This document shows, in pieces, positions 1-7,066 of a stretch of 20,809 nt of DNA (within the stretch, counting starts at the first letter, position 1; every line of letters begins with the position of its first letter). The stretch is from Ruminococcaceae bacterium UBA2719 (GTDB lineage Bacteria; Bacillota; Clostridia; Oscillospirales; Acutalibacteraceae), in contig DEKP01000008.1 of NCBI GenBank assembly GCA_002353935.1, positions 14,216 through 35,024 of the forward strand, read 5' to 3'. A program made the translations under genes and the position numbers. Below the pieces are notes generated by a model. That model saw only the letters and a list, made by a program, of their open reading frames with translations, searched no databases and was not told the DNA's origin.

Positions 1-60
1 CAGTTTGCAACTGTTCAGTTTGCGACTGTTCAGTTTGCGATTGTTCAGTTTGCGATTGTT
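1..60. repeat. Four tandem 15-bp coding repeats
   Basis: Four consecutive copies of a 15-bp unit (CAGTTTGCRAYTGTT on the plus strand) start at the window edge and differ only by one or two transitions. Read on the minus strand in the frame of the Q-rich protein, they encode EQSQT three times and EQLQT once. The unit length is a multiple of three, so copy-number change would alter protein length without a frameshift. More copies may lie outside the window. Confidence 0.9.
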
Positions 61-265
61 CATATTGATTGTATGATAAAGGATTTCCTTTGGAAACTTT
101 TTCTTGAACCTGCGCTTCTTGAGCATAGTTTGTGTTTTTTTGAGATTGGTTGGATGTTAGCTGTTTATTTATATTATTTTGCAACCGGTTTTGTGTTTTA
201 TTGTCTCTTGGTTCTTGAGGGACAAATTCATATTCTGATTCAGGATTATAATCATAATCGTTCAT
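1..265 (-). CDS. N-terminal part of a Gln/Asn-rich protein, cut by the window edge
   Basis: An open frame on the minus strand starts at ATG 265-263 and reads 88 codons to the window edge with no stop. The start is well supported: a GGAGGAG ribosome binding site lies at the very end of the kinase gene, and only three bases separate the kinase stop from this ATG, so the two are translationally coupled. The visible protein is low-complexity and hydrophilic (many N, Q, E, Y), with no signal peptide or membrane segment yet. Its last 20 or so residues are an EQSQT pentapeptide repeat encoded by 15-bp DNA repeats. A disordered N-terminus in the third gene of a response regulator-kinase operon recalls HtrA-type membrane serine proteases, whose TM and protease domain would follow. 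That identity is only a guess from context, because the functional part lies outside the window. Confidence 0.7.
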   Translation of the reverse strand, partial: MNDYDYNPESEYEFVPQEPRDNKTQNRLQNNINKQLTSNQSQKNTNYAQEAQVQEKVSKGNPLSYNQYEQSQTEQSQTEQSQTEQLQT

Positions 266-268
266 TTT

Positions 269-1807
269 TTACTCCTCCGTCTTTGTTTTTGCTGTGGTAT
301 CTATGTATTTTTTAGTCTGTTTAGGCGTTGACACCGTTTTTGGCAACCTAAAAGTAAACCTGCAATATTTGTTTACTTCTGATTCTACAAAAATATCTCC
401 GCCGTGAAGCTGCATAATCGACTTGGTAAGAAACAGACCCAACCCCATGCCTTTTTTGTCCATACTACGCGATTTATCGGTTTTATAAAATCTGTCAAAT
501 ACAAATCTAATGTCCTCAGGACCGATTCCGGGTCCGGAATTTTCTATGCTTATCGATAAATCATATCGTGTTTCAACGGCGTTAAATAAGATATAACCGC
601 CTTCATCCGTAAATTTTACGGCGTTTTCTATCAAATTATAAATAACCTGATACATCAAATCAGGGTCTGCATAAACTTTTATGCCTTCTAAGCTTTCAAG
701 GCCTTTTATATCAATCTTTCTGTCAACTATCTTTTGCTCAAAGGTTAGCAAAATTGTGATAACGGTAGAGAATATCTCAAAATGTTGTCTAGATACTTTA
801 AGTTCTCCGTTATCTATACGTGACAAAGATAGCATAGAGGTAACAAGACGCGACAGTCGCTTGACTTCATTGGAAACGATACGCATATAATGGTTCTGTT
901 GGTTTTGAGGAATAGTACCGTCCAAAATTCCGTCTATAAAGCCCGCAATCGTTGTCATTGGGGTTTTTAGCTCATGTGAAACGTTAGCAATAAAACTGCG
1001 CCTCATACTCTCGGAAGCCGACAGCGAATCTGCCATATAGTTGAATGCTGTTGCGAGCTCTCCGATTTCGTCATCTGACGAAACCTTTACTCGCGTTGAA
1101 AAGTCGCCTACTGCGAATTTTTTGGCGGCGTTTGACATTTGTCTTAACGGTCTCACCATACTGTATGACATTAAGAATACAAATACCAAAACAAGAATCA
1201 GCGTGGCAAACGCTGCAGTTATAAAAATTTTCATGAATGTCAGAGAAAGAACGGTAACAAAATGTGCTTTAGTTGAAGCATAGCAAAATGCCACTATAAC
1301 ATTTGTTCCCCGATCATTGACTATAACCGGGACTCCGGCTGTGTAGTAGGATTCGCCGTAAAAATCATCAAGAGTTCCCCTCTCAAAAAATTCTCCTTTA
1401 GCGGTAGCTGCCAAAACGGAAGACGGGATATCTGACTGATTATGTATGCAGTTCGCTTGTTCGGAACAATACTTGCACACGCCCTTGTTATCAACAACAA
1501 AGATATCAGCGTCGATACTTTTTGCAATTGTAGTTATCGTAACCGTAAAAAGCTCAGGATTATTGACAGTTATCGCTCTTCTTTCAGATGAGTATTCGCT
1601 TGATGCCTCTATAACCGATGCAACCTGCGAAGTGTTTTCGATCAAGCTTTCTTTTTTTTCGTCTTCCCAATAATTGTTGACAAAGGCATACATAGTTATG
1701 CTAAGAGCAACATAACTTATTAAAACTATAAATAACCCGAATACAAGGTATTTTTTAAACAGCGTAATCCGAACCCTAAATTTCGGTTTTTTAACCTTTG
1801 ACTTCAA
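269..1807 (-). CDS. Membrane sensor histidine kinase (HAMP-HisKA-HATPase)
   Basis: A 512-residue sensor kinase that autophosphorylates on His and passes the phosphate to the regulator encoded just upstream. TM1 is about residues 20-43. An extracellular sensor region spans about 44-190, TM2 about 191-217, and a HAMP linker runs to about 270. The H-box is SHELKTP (His278), the N-box NLIENAVKF (Asn395), and the G-boxes are NSGPGIG and KGMGLGL. The extracellular region carries Cys111, Cys114 and Cys120 in a CKYCSEQANCIH stretch, which could bind metal or form a disulfide. The start is a TTG at 1807 preceded by an AGGAT-type site. It overlaps the end of the regulator gene by 17 bases, and no ATG is available before TM1. 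The domain family is certain; the signal sensed is unknown. Confidence 0.95.
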   Translation of the reverse strand: MKSKVKKPKFRVRITLFKKYLVFGLFIVLISYVALSITMYAFVNNYWEDEKKESLIENTSQVASVIEASSEYSSERRAITVNNPELFTVTITTIAKSIDADIFVVDNKGVCKYCSEQANCIHNQSDIPSSVLAATAKGEFFERGTLDDFYGESYYTAGVPVIVNDRGTNVIVAFCYASTKAHFVTVLSLTFMKIFITAAFATLILVLVFVFLMSYSMVRPLRQMSNAAKKFAVGDFSTRVKVSSDDEIGELATAFNYMADSLSASESMRRSFIANVSHELKTPMTTIAGFIDGILDGTIPQNQQNHYMRIVSNEVKRLSRLVTSMLSLSRIDNGELKVSRQHFEIFSTVITILLTFEQKIVDRKIDIKGLESLEGIKVYADPDLMYQVIYNLIENAVKFTDEGGYILFNAVETRYDLSISIENSGPGIGPEDIRFVFDRFYKTDKSRSMDKKGMGLGLFLTKSIMQLHGGDIFVESEVNKYCRFTFRLPKTVSTPKQTKKYIDTTAKTKTEE

Positions 1808-2480
1808 ATTTGTATCCTACTCCCCAAACGGTGCGAAGATCCCATTTGTCCGACACACCGTCGATTTTTTCTCTTATTCTCTTAACATGGACGTCGACCG
1901 TGCGGCTGTCGCCGTAATATTCAAAGCCCCACACCTGATCCAAAAGCTGGTCGCGTGTAAAAACTTTGTTAGGATTGCTTGCCAGATGATACAATAGCTC
2001 TAGCTCCTTTGGCGGAGTATCGACAACTTCGCCGTTGACCTTCAGTTCATAGTTTGTAAGATTAATAACGATCTTGTCCCATTTCACCTCTTTTATGGCG
2101 TTTTGATTATCGGAGCCCGAACGCCTTAGTACAGCTCTGATACGAGCAATAACCTCTTTAGCTTCAAAGGGCTTAACTACATAGTCGTCAGCTCCAAGCT
2201 CAAGACCTAAGATTTTATCAAACACTTCACCCTTTGCTGTGAGCATAATTATTGGACAATCGCTTGTTTTTCTGATCTCTCTGCATACCTGCCAGCCATC
2301 GAGCTTTGGCAGCATTATGTCTAAAAGTACGAGGCTTGGCTGTTCTTTTGAAAAGGCGGAAACAGCTTCTTCGCCGTCGTTAGCTATAACAGTAGAATAA
2401 CCTTCTTTTTCAATATACAGTCTTAACAGCTCACATATATTGGTATCATCATCTACAATTAATATTTTTTGATTACTCAC
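1791..2480 (-). CDS. OmpR/PhoB-family response regulator
   Basis: A 229-residue DNA-binding response regulator. The receiver domain (about 3-115) has the acidic pair near residues 10-11, phospho-acceptor Asp54 (VLLDIMLP), Thr81 and Lys103 (VVKPF). The winged-helix output domain (about 130-226) ends in the typical TVDVHVKRIREKI and VWGVGYKF motifs. The start is GTG at 2480-2478, with an AGGAGGG site five bases upstream. It heads an operon with the overlapping kinase and the downstream Q-rich protein. It is close in type to ResD/WalR/CssR regulators, but target genes cannot be told from sequence. Confidence 0.96.
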   Translation of the reverse strand: MSNQKILIVDDDTNICELLRLYIEKEGYSTVIANDGEEAVSAFSKEQPSLVLLDIMLPKLDGWQVCREIRKTSDCPIIMLTAKGEVFDKILGLELGADDYVVKPFEAKEVIARIRAVLRRSGSDNQNAIKEVKWDKIVINLTNYELKVNGEVVDTPPKELELLYHLASNPNKVFTRDQLLDQVWGFEYYGDSRTVDVHVKRIREKIDGVSDKWDLRTVWGVGYKFEVKG

Positions 2481-2499
2481 TTTTTCCCTCCTAAGATAA

Positions 2500-2565
2500 A
2501 TCGGATATATATTATGTTTCGTAACTACATGTAATGATTTTAAATCGCCATCGGATATTATTATA
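2500..2565 (-). promoter_or_regulatory. Leader of the two-component operon with a -10-like box and paired direct repeat
   Basis: Upstream of the regulator, a TATAAT on the minus strand (plus 2560-2565) could be a -10 box, but no good -35 box sits 16-18 bases away. The 9-base word ATCGGATAT occurs at 2500-2508 and again at 2550-2558, followed by similar AT-rich bases. The exact 50-bp spacing (about five helical turns) would suit a dimeric OmpR-type regulator acting on its own operon. This is suggestive only in such AT-rich DNA. Confidence 0.25.
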
Positions 2566-2700
2566 ATACAAATTAATAAAAAATGATTAATAAAGTAAAA
2601 ACAAATTAAAACAAATTGTTATTTTAATTTAAAAATCAACAGTTAAAAACAATATCAAAACAAAAGATAGTCGCAAAACAGCCCGCTATTTAAGGCAATA

Positions 2701-2721
2701 CCGCACAAATTATTTGTGCGG
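2701..2721 (-). terminator. Hairpin after the aminotransferase gene, weak terminator
   Basis: A near-perfect palindrome (CCGCACAAAT, one base, ATTTGTGCGG) starts eight bases beyond the aminotransferase stop codon. The stem is strong, but the minus-strand sequence after it (TATTGCCTT) is not a real T tract. It may be a poor or factor-assisted terminator, or an mRNA-stabilising 3' hairpin. Confidence 0.4.
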
Positions 2722-2728
2722 TGAGACA

Positions 2729-3937
2729 TTAATATAGCTTTTTATAGTTTTTTATGAAAGTATCAATAACATACTGCGTTTCTTCGTCTGTCAAAACAGA
2801 GTTCAAGGGAAGTGTAAGCTGGTTTTTATGTTGGTTGTAAGCCCAAGGGAAATCCTTTATATCAAAGCCCTTTTGTTTATACGCAGTCATCATAGGAAGC
2901 GGCTTAAAATGTACGTTGCAGCTTACTCCGTCGTTTTTCATAGCGTCATAGAATTTGTTGCGGAAATCGGCATCCTTGTTTAAGAAGCGCACAAAATACA
3001 GATGTCCGCTGGAGCGGTGATCGGTACTATAGTGATCAAGCACCTGAATGTTTAATTCCCTAAACGCGTCGTTATAACGTTTTATAAGCTCATGACGTCT
3101 GTTAAGCATTTTTTGATATCTTTTAAGTTGGGCAAGACCTATTGCCGCCAAAACGTCTGGCATATTGCACTTGTACTGTGTATCTACAACGTCGTATTCC
3201 CAAGATGTACCCTTATTTTTTGCAAAGGCGTCTTTGGTTTGTCCGTGAAGCGTCATAAGCATATATTTTTTATACAATTCGTTAGAATCAATGCCCGGCA
3301 GTTCTCTCCACGTAGCAGCGCCGCCCTCTGCTGTAGTCATATTTTTGACAGCATGAAAGCTGAAATTGGTAAAATCAGCGATTTCGCCGCATTTTTTACC
3401 GTGTCTTGTTGCACCGAAGGAATGAGCTGCGTCGCTCATAACGATTATGCGTGATAAAGCAAGCTGAATTGGATTTTGCGCCGGTTTGAACAACGAGCGC
3501 TTTTTTTCTACAATCTCATATATACGGTCATAGTCGCAGATAACACCTGCCAAATCAACCGGAATTATAACTTTTGTTTTTTCATTGATGGCTGCTTCGA
3601 CCTTATCGTAGTCCATCTCATAACTGTCTTTTTTGCAGTCGACTATAACAGGTGTTGCGCCTACATGATATACAACAGACGCAGTCGCCGTGTATGTATA
3701 AGCCGGAACAATAACTTCGTCTCCCGGCCCCACACCCAAAACCCTTAGGGTCATTTCGGCACAGGCTGTTTGGCTGGACAGACAAACAGCTTTTTTGGTA
3801 TTACAAAGTTTAGCGATATCTTTTTCAAATTGTTTGGTTTTAGGTCCCGTAGTAATCCAACCTGATTTTAAGGTATCAATAACCTCGTCTATCTCATCCT
3901 GAGAAATATCAGGCGGTGAAAACGGAATATTCATCAT
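2729..3937 (-). CDS. DegT/DnrJ/EryC1/StrS-family PLP-dependent sugar aminotransferase
   Basis: A 402-residue enzyme of the family that transfers an amino group, usually from glutamate, onto a keto-sugar nucleotide in surface glycan synthesis. It has the family N-terminus (PFSPPDISQDEIDEVIDTL, KSGWITTGPKTKQFE), the PLP-phosphate region AYTYTATAS, the pyridine-nitrogen Asp169 (VMSDAAHSFGA) and the Schiff-base Lys198 (SFHAVKNMTTAEGG). A TTG lies seven codons upstream, but an AAGGAG site falls between it and ATG 3937, so the ATG is chosen. The gene stands alone between its own promoter and a hairpin. The substrate is not readable. A UDP-4-keto-6-deoxy-HexNAc made by the 4,6-dehydratase at 7067-8962 is a reasonable inferred candidate, although the two genes are not in one operon. 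Confidence 0.93.
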   Translation of the reverse strand: MMNIPFSPPDISQDEIDEVIDTLKSGWITTGPKTKQFEKDIAKLCNTKKAVCLSSQTACAEMTLRVLGVGPGDEVIVPAYTYTATASVVYHVGATPVIVDCKKDSYEMDYDKVEAAINEKTKVIIPVDLAGVICDYDRIYEIVEKKRSLFKPAQNPIQLALSRIIVMSDAAHSFGATRHGKKCGEIADFTNFSFHAVKNMTTAEGGAATWRELPGIDSNELYKKYMLMTLHGQTKDAFAKNKGTSWEYDVVDTQYKCNMPDVLAAIGLAQLKRYQKMLNRRHELIKRYNDAFRELNIQVLDHYSTDHRSSGHLYFVRFLNKDADFRNKFYDAMKNDGVSCNVHFKPLPMMTAYKQKGFDIKDFPWAYNQHKNQLTLPLNSVLTDEETQYVIDTFIKNYKKLY

Positions 3938-3992
3938 AATTATTCTCCTTATTGACAATGAAGTGTAAAATAATCCATTATCTAACAGAGAA

Positions 3993-4021
3993 ATTATACT
4001 ACGCTTTTAAAATATTGTAAA
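3993..4021 (-). promoter_or_regulatory. Sigma-A promoter for the aminotransferase gene
   Basis: On the minus strand, TTTACA (plus 4016-4021) is followed after 17 bases by a perfect TATAAT (plus 3993-3998). The predicted transcript starts about 50 bases before the aminotransferase ATG. Confidence 0.7.
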
Positions 4022-4104
4022 GCAGAATTTGATATTTAGGGCAGCACCATACAATTTTATCTCTTACAGCTGATCATATAGACTAATTGCATTTTCATTC
4101 CTGA

Positions 4105-4146
4105 AAAAACACGGCGGTCGAAATTTCGACTGCCGTGTTTTTATAA
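4105..4146 (-). terminator. Rho-independent terminator of spoIIID
   Basis: A long hairpin has arms AACACGGCGGTCGAAA and TTTCGACTGCCGTGTT, with one G-T wobble and A/T tracts on both sides. On the minus strand the stem ends in GTGTTTTTT, so it terminates leftward transcription from spoIIID before the aminotransferase promoter. The symmetric A/T flanks mean it could also work on the plus strand, but no plus-strand gene precedes it. Confidence 0.88.
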
Positions 4147-4208
4147 AAAGCAGATATTAAATAGATGTTGTTAATTATTTGTACAGCTCTGTTTAATTTG
4201 GAGAAATT

Positions 4209-4469
4209 TTATTTTTTCTTTGCCAGCATAAGATACTTATTTCTTGTGGCGATTCCTCCGCGGATATGGCGTTCTTCTTTATTTATATTAAGCACCTGTC
4301 TTACCTGTGCGCACAAAACGGGATTGATGCGTTTGAGCCTTACGGTTACATCTTTGTGCACGGTAGACTTGCTTATTCCGAATTTTTTTGCACTTTCTCT
4401 TACAGTTGATTTGTTCGCTATTATATATTCGCCCAGTTCAACACAGCGAAGCTCTACATTTCCCTTCAT
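4209..4469 (-). CDS. spoIIID: Sporulation transcription factor SpoIIID
   Basis: An 86-residue DNA-binding protein that matches the SpoIIID family along its whole length: the N-terminal LGEYIIANKSTVRESAKKFG, then the recognition region SKSTVHKDVT, then INP, and the basic C-terminal RHIRGGIATRNKY. In Bacillus, SpoIIID acts in the mother cell under sigma E to activate or repress many genes and to prepare the switch to sigma K. The ATG at 4469 has a GGAGG site six bases upstream. The gene is monocistronic, with a likely sigma-E-type promoter in front and a strong terminator behind. Its presence implies that the organism belongs to a spore-forming lineage. Confidence 0.95.
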   Translation of the reverse strand: MKGNVELRCVELGEYIIANKSTVRESAKKFGISKSTVHKDVTVRLKRINPVLCAQVRQVLNINKEERHIRGGIATRNKYLMLAKKK

Positions 4470-4492
4470 AATACGCCTCCAAGTTTTCTGTT

Positions 4493-4523
4493 AATGTATA
4501 TGAAAAGCTGGGGCAATATATGC
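4493..4523 (-). promoter_or_regulatory. Possible sigma-E-type promoter of spoIIID
   Basis: On the minus strand, GCATATATT (plus 4515-4523) is followed after 14 bases by TATACATT (plus 4493-4500). This resembles the sigma-E pattern of ATATT, a 13-15 base gap, then CATACA-T. The predicted start lies about 18 bases before the spoIIID ATG, leaving just enough room for its GGAGG site. Known sigma-E control of spoIIID in Bacillus supports the reading, but the match is imperfect. Confidence 0.45.
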
Positions 4524-4543
4524 TAAAGCCTTTTGGGCGTTGA

Positions 4544-4572
4544 TTGACGAAGCTGGCGTTTTATTGTAAAAT
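4544..4572 (+). promoter_or_regulatory. Sigma-A promoter for the CYTH gene
   Basis: TTGACG (4544-4549), a 17-base spacer, then TAAAAT (4567-4572), about 35 bases before the AAGGAG site and ATG of the CYTH gene. It is divergent from the spoIIID promoter. Confidence 0.65.
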
Positions 4573-4614
4573 TACAAACATATTTCTACGATGAATTTTA
4601 ATAAGGAGTTTGCC

Positions 4615-5145
4615 ATGATAAGAAAAGATGAATTTGATATAGATAAAGCCAGCTTGGAAATAGAACGTAAATTTTTAATCGAATACCCCGATATAAAGGT
4701 GTTTGAGCGAGAAAAAAACTACCGTAAAATTCACATAGAGCAAACATATATTAAAAATAAAGAAAATAATGTTTTGGGACGTCTGAGAAAAACAACCGAA
4801 AACGGGCAGGTTAAATATATTTACACATATAAGAAGAAAATATCTAAAATTACTCGCAGAGAATATGAAACTTTTATAGATAAATCAGAATATAACGAGA
4901 TGATGAATTTTATTATACAAGGCACTCACACGCTGATAAAAGACAGACACACATTCTTTTATAACGGATATACATACGAGATAGACATATATCCATTTTG
5001 GACAGACAAGGCGGTTATGGAGGTTGAACTTGAAGATGAAAACGAAGAATTTGAGATTCCGCCGTGTGTAAAAATAATCGACGAGGTCACATATGATAAA
5101 AATTATTCAAACTCGTCGCTTGCGGCTATAAATTTTACAAAATAA
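4615..5145 (+). CDS. CYTH domain protein (triphosphate tunnel metalloenzyme family)
   Basis: A 176-residue protein that is essentially one CYTH domain. The signature ExExK motif is Glu15-Ile-Glu17-Arg-Lys19 near the N-terminus. It is followed by RLRKT, the basic strand YTYKKK and the acidic metal-binding strand MEVELEDE, in the order expected for the eight-stranded tunnel. Family members hydrolyse inorganic triphosphate, polyphosphate or nucleoside triphosphates, or are class IV adenylate cyclases. The substrate here cannot be told. An ATG 24 bases upstream is in frame, but the AAGGAG site lies between the two ATGs, so the start at 4615 is preferred. It has its own promoter and appears monocistronic and cytoplasmic. 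Confidence 0.88.
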   Translation: MIRKDEFDIDKASLEIERKFLIEYPDIKVFEREKNYRKIHIEQTYIKNKENNVLGRLRKTTENGQVKYIYTYKKKISKITRREYETFIDKSEYNEMMNFIIQGTHTLIKDRHTFFYNGYTYEIDIYPFWTDKAVMEVELEDENEEFEIPPCVKIIDEVTYDKNYSNSSLAAINFTK

Positions 5146-5219
5146 GATAACATAAGCGTATAAAAATTAGTTGATTTTAAGCGATATTAAAAGCTGATTG
5201 TATTCGTTATTGCCTATAA

Positions 5220-5248
5220 TTGACACATTTACACAATTATTCTAAAAT
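5220..5248 (+). promoter_or_regulatory. Upstream sigma-A promoter of the secreted-protein gene
   Basis: A consensus TTGACA (5220-5225), 17-base spacer and TAAAAT (5243-5248). It lies 45 bases upstream of a second promoter for the same gene. Confidence 0.6.
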
Positions 5249-5264
5249 AATGTTTATAATTTTC

Positions 5265-5293
5265 TTGACTTTTGCTTTTGGTTGCTATATAAT
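5265..5293 (+). promoter_or_regulatory. Proximal sigma-A promoter of the secreted-protein gene
   Basis: TTGACT (5265-5270), a 17-base spacer and a perfect TATAAT (5288-5293). A transcript from it would have a leader of about 38 bases ending in a strong GGAGGA ribosome binding site. With the promoter just upstream this is a tandem, apparently strong pair. Confidence 0.8.
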
Positions 5294-5337
5294 ACAAATA
5301 CCTAAATTTATAAGGAATTTTATTGGAGGAATTTAAT

Positions 5338-6606
5338 ATGAAAAAGAAAGTATTAAGTCTTATTTTGGCAGTTGCTATGATAGTTTCTTTGGTAGCTGTC
5401 GGCGTTGTTCCTGCTGCGGCTGAGGAAACTGAAGGAGTTTCTGGCGGCTATTGTGATCATCCTGAGTTTACTCCTATGGAAGGTGTTGAGACAAATCATC
5501 TGATGTTTGCTATGCCGGGCGCATGGCAAAATGATATTACCAAGGATCCTAAGTGTGGTGGCACTGCTGGTCTGTACTGGTGGACAGGTTATCAAACCCC
5601 AGATAAGAAATACGGTCACGGTTGGCCGGGTTACAAGGCAACCAAGGTTGATGAAGAGGGTGTTGAAAACCTTTATGCGATAGATGTTCCTACATATGGA
5701 AATGGCGAAGAAGGTAATGCTACACAGATTAACTGGAATAACTTTATTGACGGTGGCACGGAAACAGACCCAGACAAGAACCCCTTCCGTGAAGCTGCAC
5801 AGCAGACTAAAGACAAACCGTGTCAGCTTTATTCTAGGTATAACGACTATAACGGTACCTATGAAAAGCTATTTAGATATATCTACAGATATAATCTTGA
5901 TAAGATCGGAGTTGAAGGAGCTTCTAAATTGGATCTAAATGCAGATTCATTCTGGGACGAAATTAATAAGCTTTCTGCCCAATATCTTGGTGAAACTTAT
6001 GATCCTGATAATATTCAGGTTGACATGGTAATGGATGAAAACGAACTGGATTTCTCGGTGTTTGGTGAGAAATATGCATCCAACTTTTTTAATGAGGACA
6101 ATGTTGGAACCGACGAGCTTTATCCAAAAGAAGATTATATTAGAGAATGGTGTATTTCATTTACGTTTGATAATATGGTATTTATTGTCGACTTTGATCC
6201 CGCAAAAATGGAGCCTTCTCCCTTGAGCCAAAAAATCGGCTTTGATGGTGAGTTCTACTTCTACTATGGCGGAGGAAAATACGGATCATGGCCTACCGAG
6301 GAACTCAACAAAGAGATGGGCGGCGTAGAAGGTAACTTTATGGGTGACTACTGGGAGAAAAAAGAACTTCCTCCAATACCTACAACTGTTTCTGATCCTA
6401 CTAATGCCGAGAACCCGACAAACGGCGACGGCAAAGATACTCCAACAACATCCGGTGGGCTTAATTCTTCAAGTGGTTCGGACTCGATTACAACAAACGG
6501 TTCAGCTGTTCAAACAGGTTCTGTTGTCTTTGCTGTTGCATTCTTAACTGTTCTTGTTATGGTTGCAGGTATAGTATGGTTTGCAAGAAAAAAGAAGTTT
6601 GACTGA
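5338..6606 (+). CDS. Secreted membrane-anchored surface protein, possibly starch-binding-like
   Basis: A 422-residue exported protein. A signal peptide covers residues 1-28 (KKK, hydrophobic core, PAAA|EE cleavage). A Trp/Tyr-rich N-terminal region (about 45-150) contains GLYWWTG, HGWPGYKATKV, LYAIDVP and INWNNFIDGG. That layout recalls CBM25/26-type starch-binding modules (WPG..MTKV, NLY.I.VP, I.FNNG). An acidic middle region follows, then a Pro/Thr/Ser/Asn linker (about 350-392), and finally SAVQTG, one TM segment (about 396-414) and the tail RKKKFD. The ending looks like a sortase-type signal, but the LPXTG box is replaced by VQTG. ATG 5338 is chosen because GGAGGA precedes it; a TTG five codons upstream would put that site inside the gene. 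The carbohydrate-binding role is tentative. Confidence 0.85.
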   Translation: MKKKVLSLILAVAMIVSLVAVGVVPAAAEETEGVSGGYCDHPEFTPMEGVETNHLMFAMPGAWQNDITKDPKCGGTAGLYWWTGYQTPDKKYGHGWPGYKATKVDEEGVENLYAIDVPTYGNGEEGNATQINWNNFIDGGTETDPDKNPFREAAQQTKDKPCQLYSRYNDYNGTYEKLFRYIYRYNLDKIGVEGASKLDLNADSFWDEINKLSAQYLGETYDPDNIQVDMVMDENELDFSVFGEKYASNFFNEDNVGTDELYPKEDYIREWCISFTFDNMVFIVDFDPAKMEPSPLSQKIGFDGEFYFYYGGGKYGSWPTEELNKEMGGVEGNFMGDYWEKKELPPIPTTVSDPTNAENPTNGDGKDTPTTSGGLNSSSGSDSITTNGSAVQTGSVVFAVAFLTVLVMVAGIVWFARKKKFD

Positions 6607-6650
6607 TAATAATTAAGCTATCAAACAAGTAGTTAAATAAAGATAAACTT

Positions 6651-6686
6651 AAAACAGACCGCAACTTTGCGGTCTGTTTTTTTATA
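6651..6686 (+). terminator. Rho-independent terminator of the secreted-protein gene
   Basis: The arms AAACAGACCGCAA and TTGCGGTCTGTTT flank a two-base gap and are followed by a run of T. It lies 45 bases beyond the stop codon, itself a tandem TGA-TAA. Confidence 0.92.
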
Positions 6687-6987
6687 TAAAACCAAAAACA
6701 AACAAATAGCGGTTTATTGTTTATTTAAGAGGCTTGTTTAAGACACGTGTTTGTTTTTACTGTTGAACTTTTTAGTTTTCCGCAATGGCAGGTTTGTCTG
6801 AACTCTTTATAATAAAACTCAGTAATAAATATCTGTCTTTTTTAGTTTTGTTTATGCTGCTTTTGTTTGAAGCCTGGACTAAAAATTTATCAATAAGATT
6901 GCTGGTGATTTTAGCAGTGCTTATTAAGCAGGCTTTTAAAACCAAATCTTAAAGCACGCTTTGTAAGACTGTTAAAATCTGATTTTG
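6687..6987. other. Intergenic stretch without a recognisable gene
   Basis: About 300 AT-rich bases lie between the terminator and the next promoter. No open frame with a ribosome binding site is seen on either strand. The only local structure I note is an 8-bp palindrome ACACGTGT near 6743. I see no RNA gene or repeat here. Confidence 0.5.
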
Positions 6988-7016
6988 TTGACATAAAATG
7001 CATAATGTAATATAAT
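6988..7016 (+). promoter_or_regulatory. Consensus sigma-A promoter for the 4,6-dehydratase gene
   Basis: A perfect TTGACA (6988-6993), 17-base spacer and perfect TATAAT (7011-7016), about 50 bases before the start codon. The match to full consensus predicts strong constitutive transcription. Confidence 0.88.
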
Positions 7017-7066
7017 AAAACAAATGTATATACTAGGCTATCTATAGTCTTTTGGAGATATTTATA

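Noticed and set aside
1..60. CRISPR-like repeat at the window edge
   Set aside because: The units are only 15 bp, directly adjacent with no spacers, and keep the reading frame of a coding sequence. They are coding tandem repeats.
73..315. 80-codon plus-strand frame opposite the Q-rich protein and kinase end
   Set aside because: It is antisense to the well-supported minus-strand genes with coupled ribosome binding sites. No start signal supports it.
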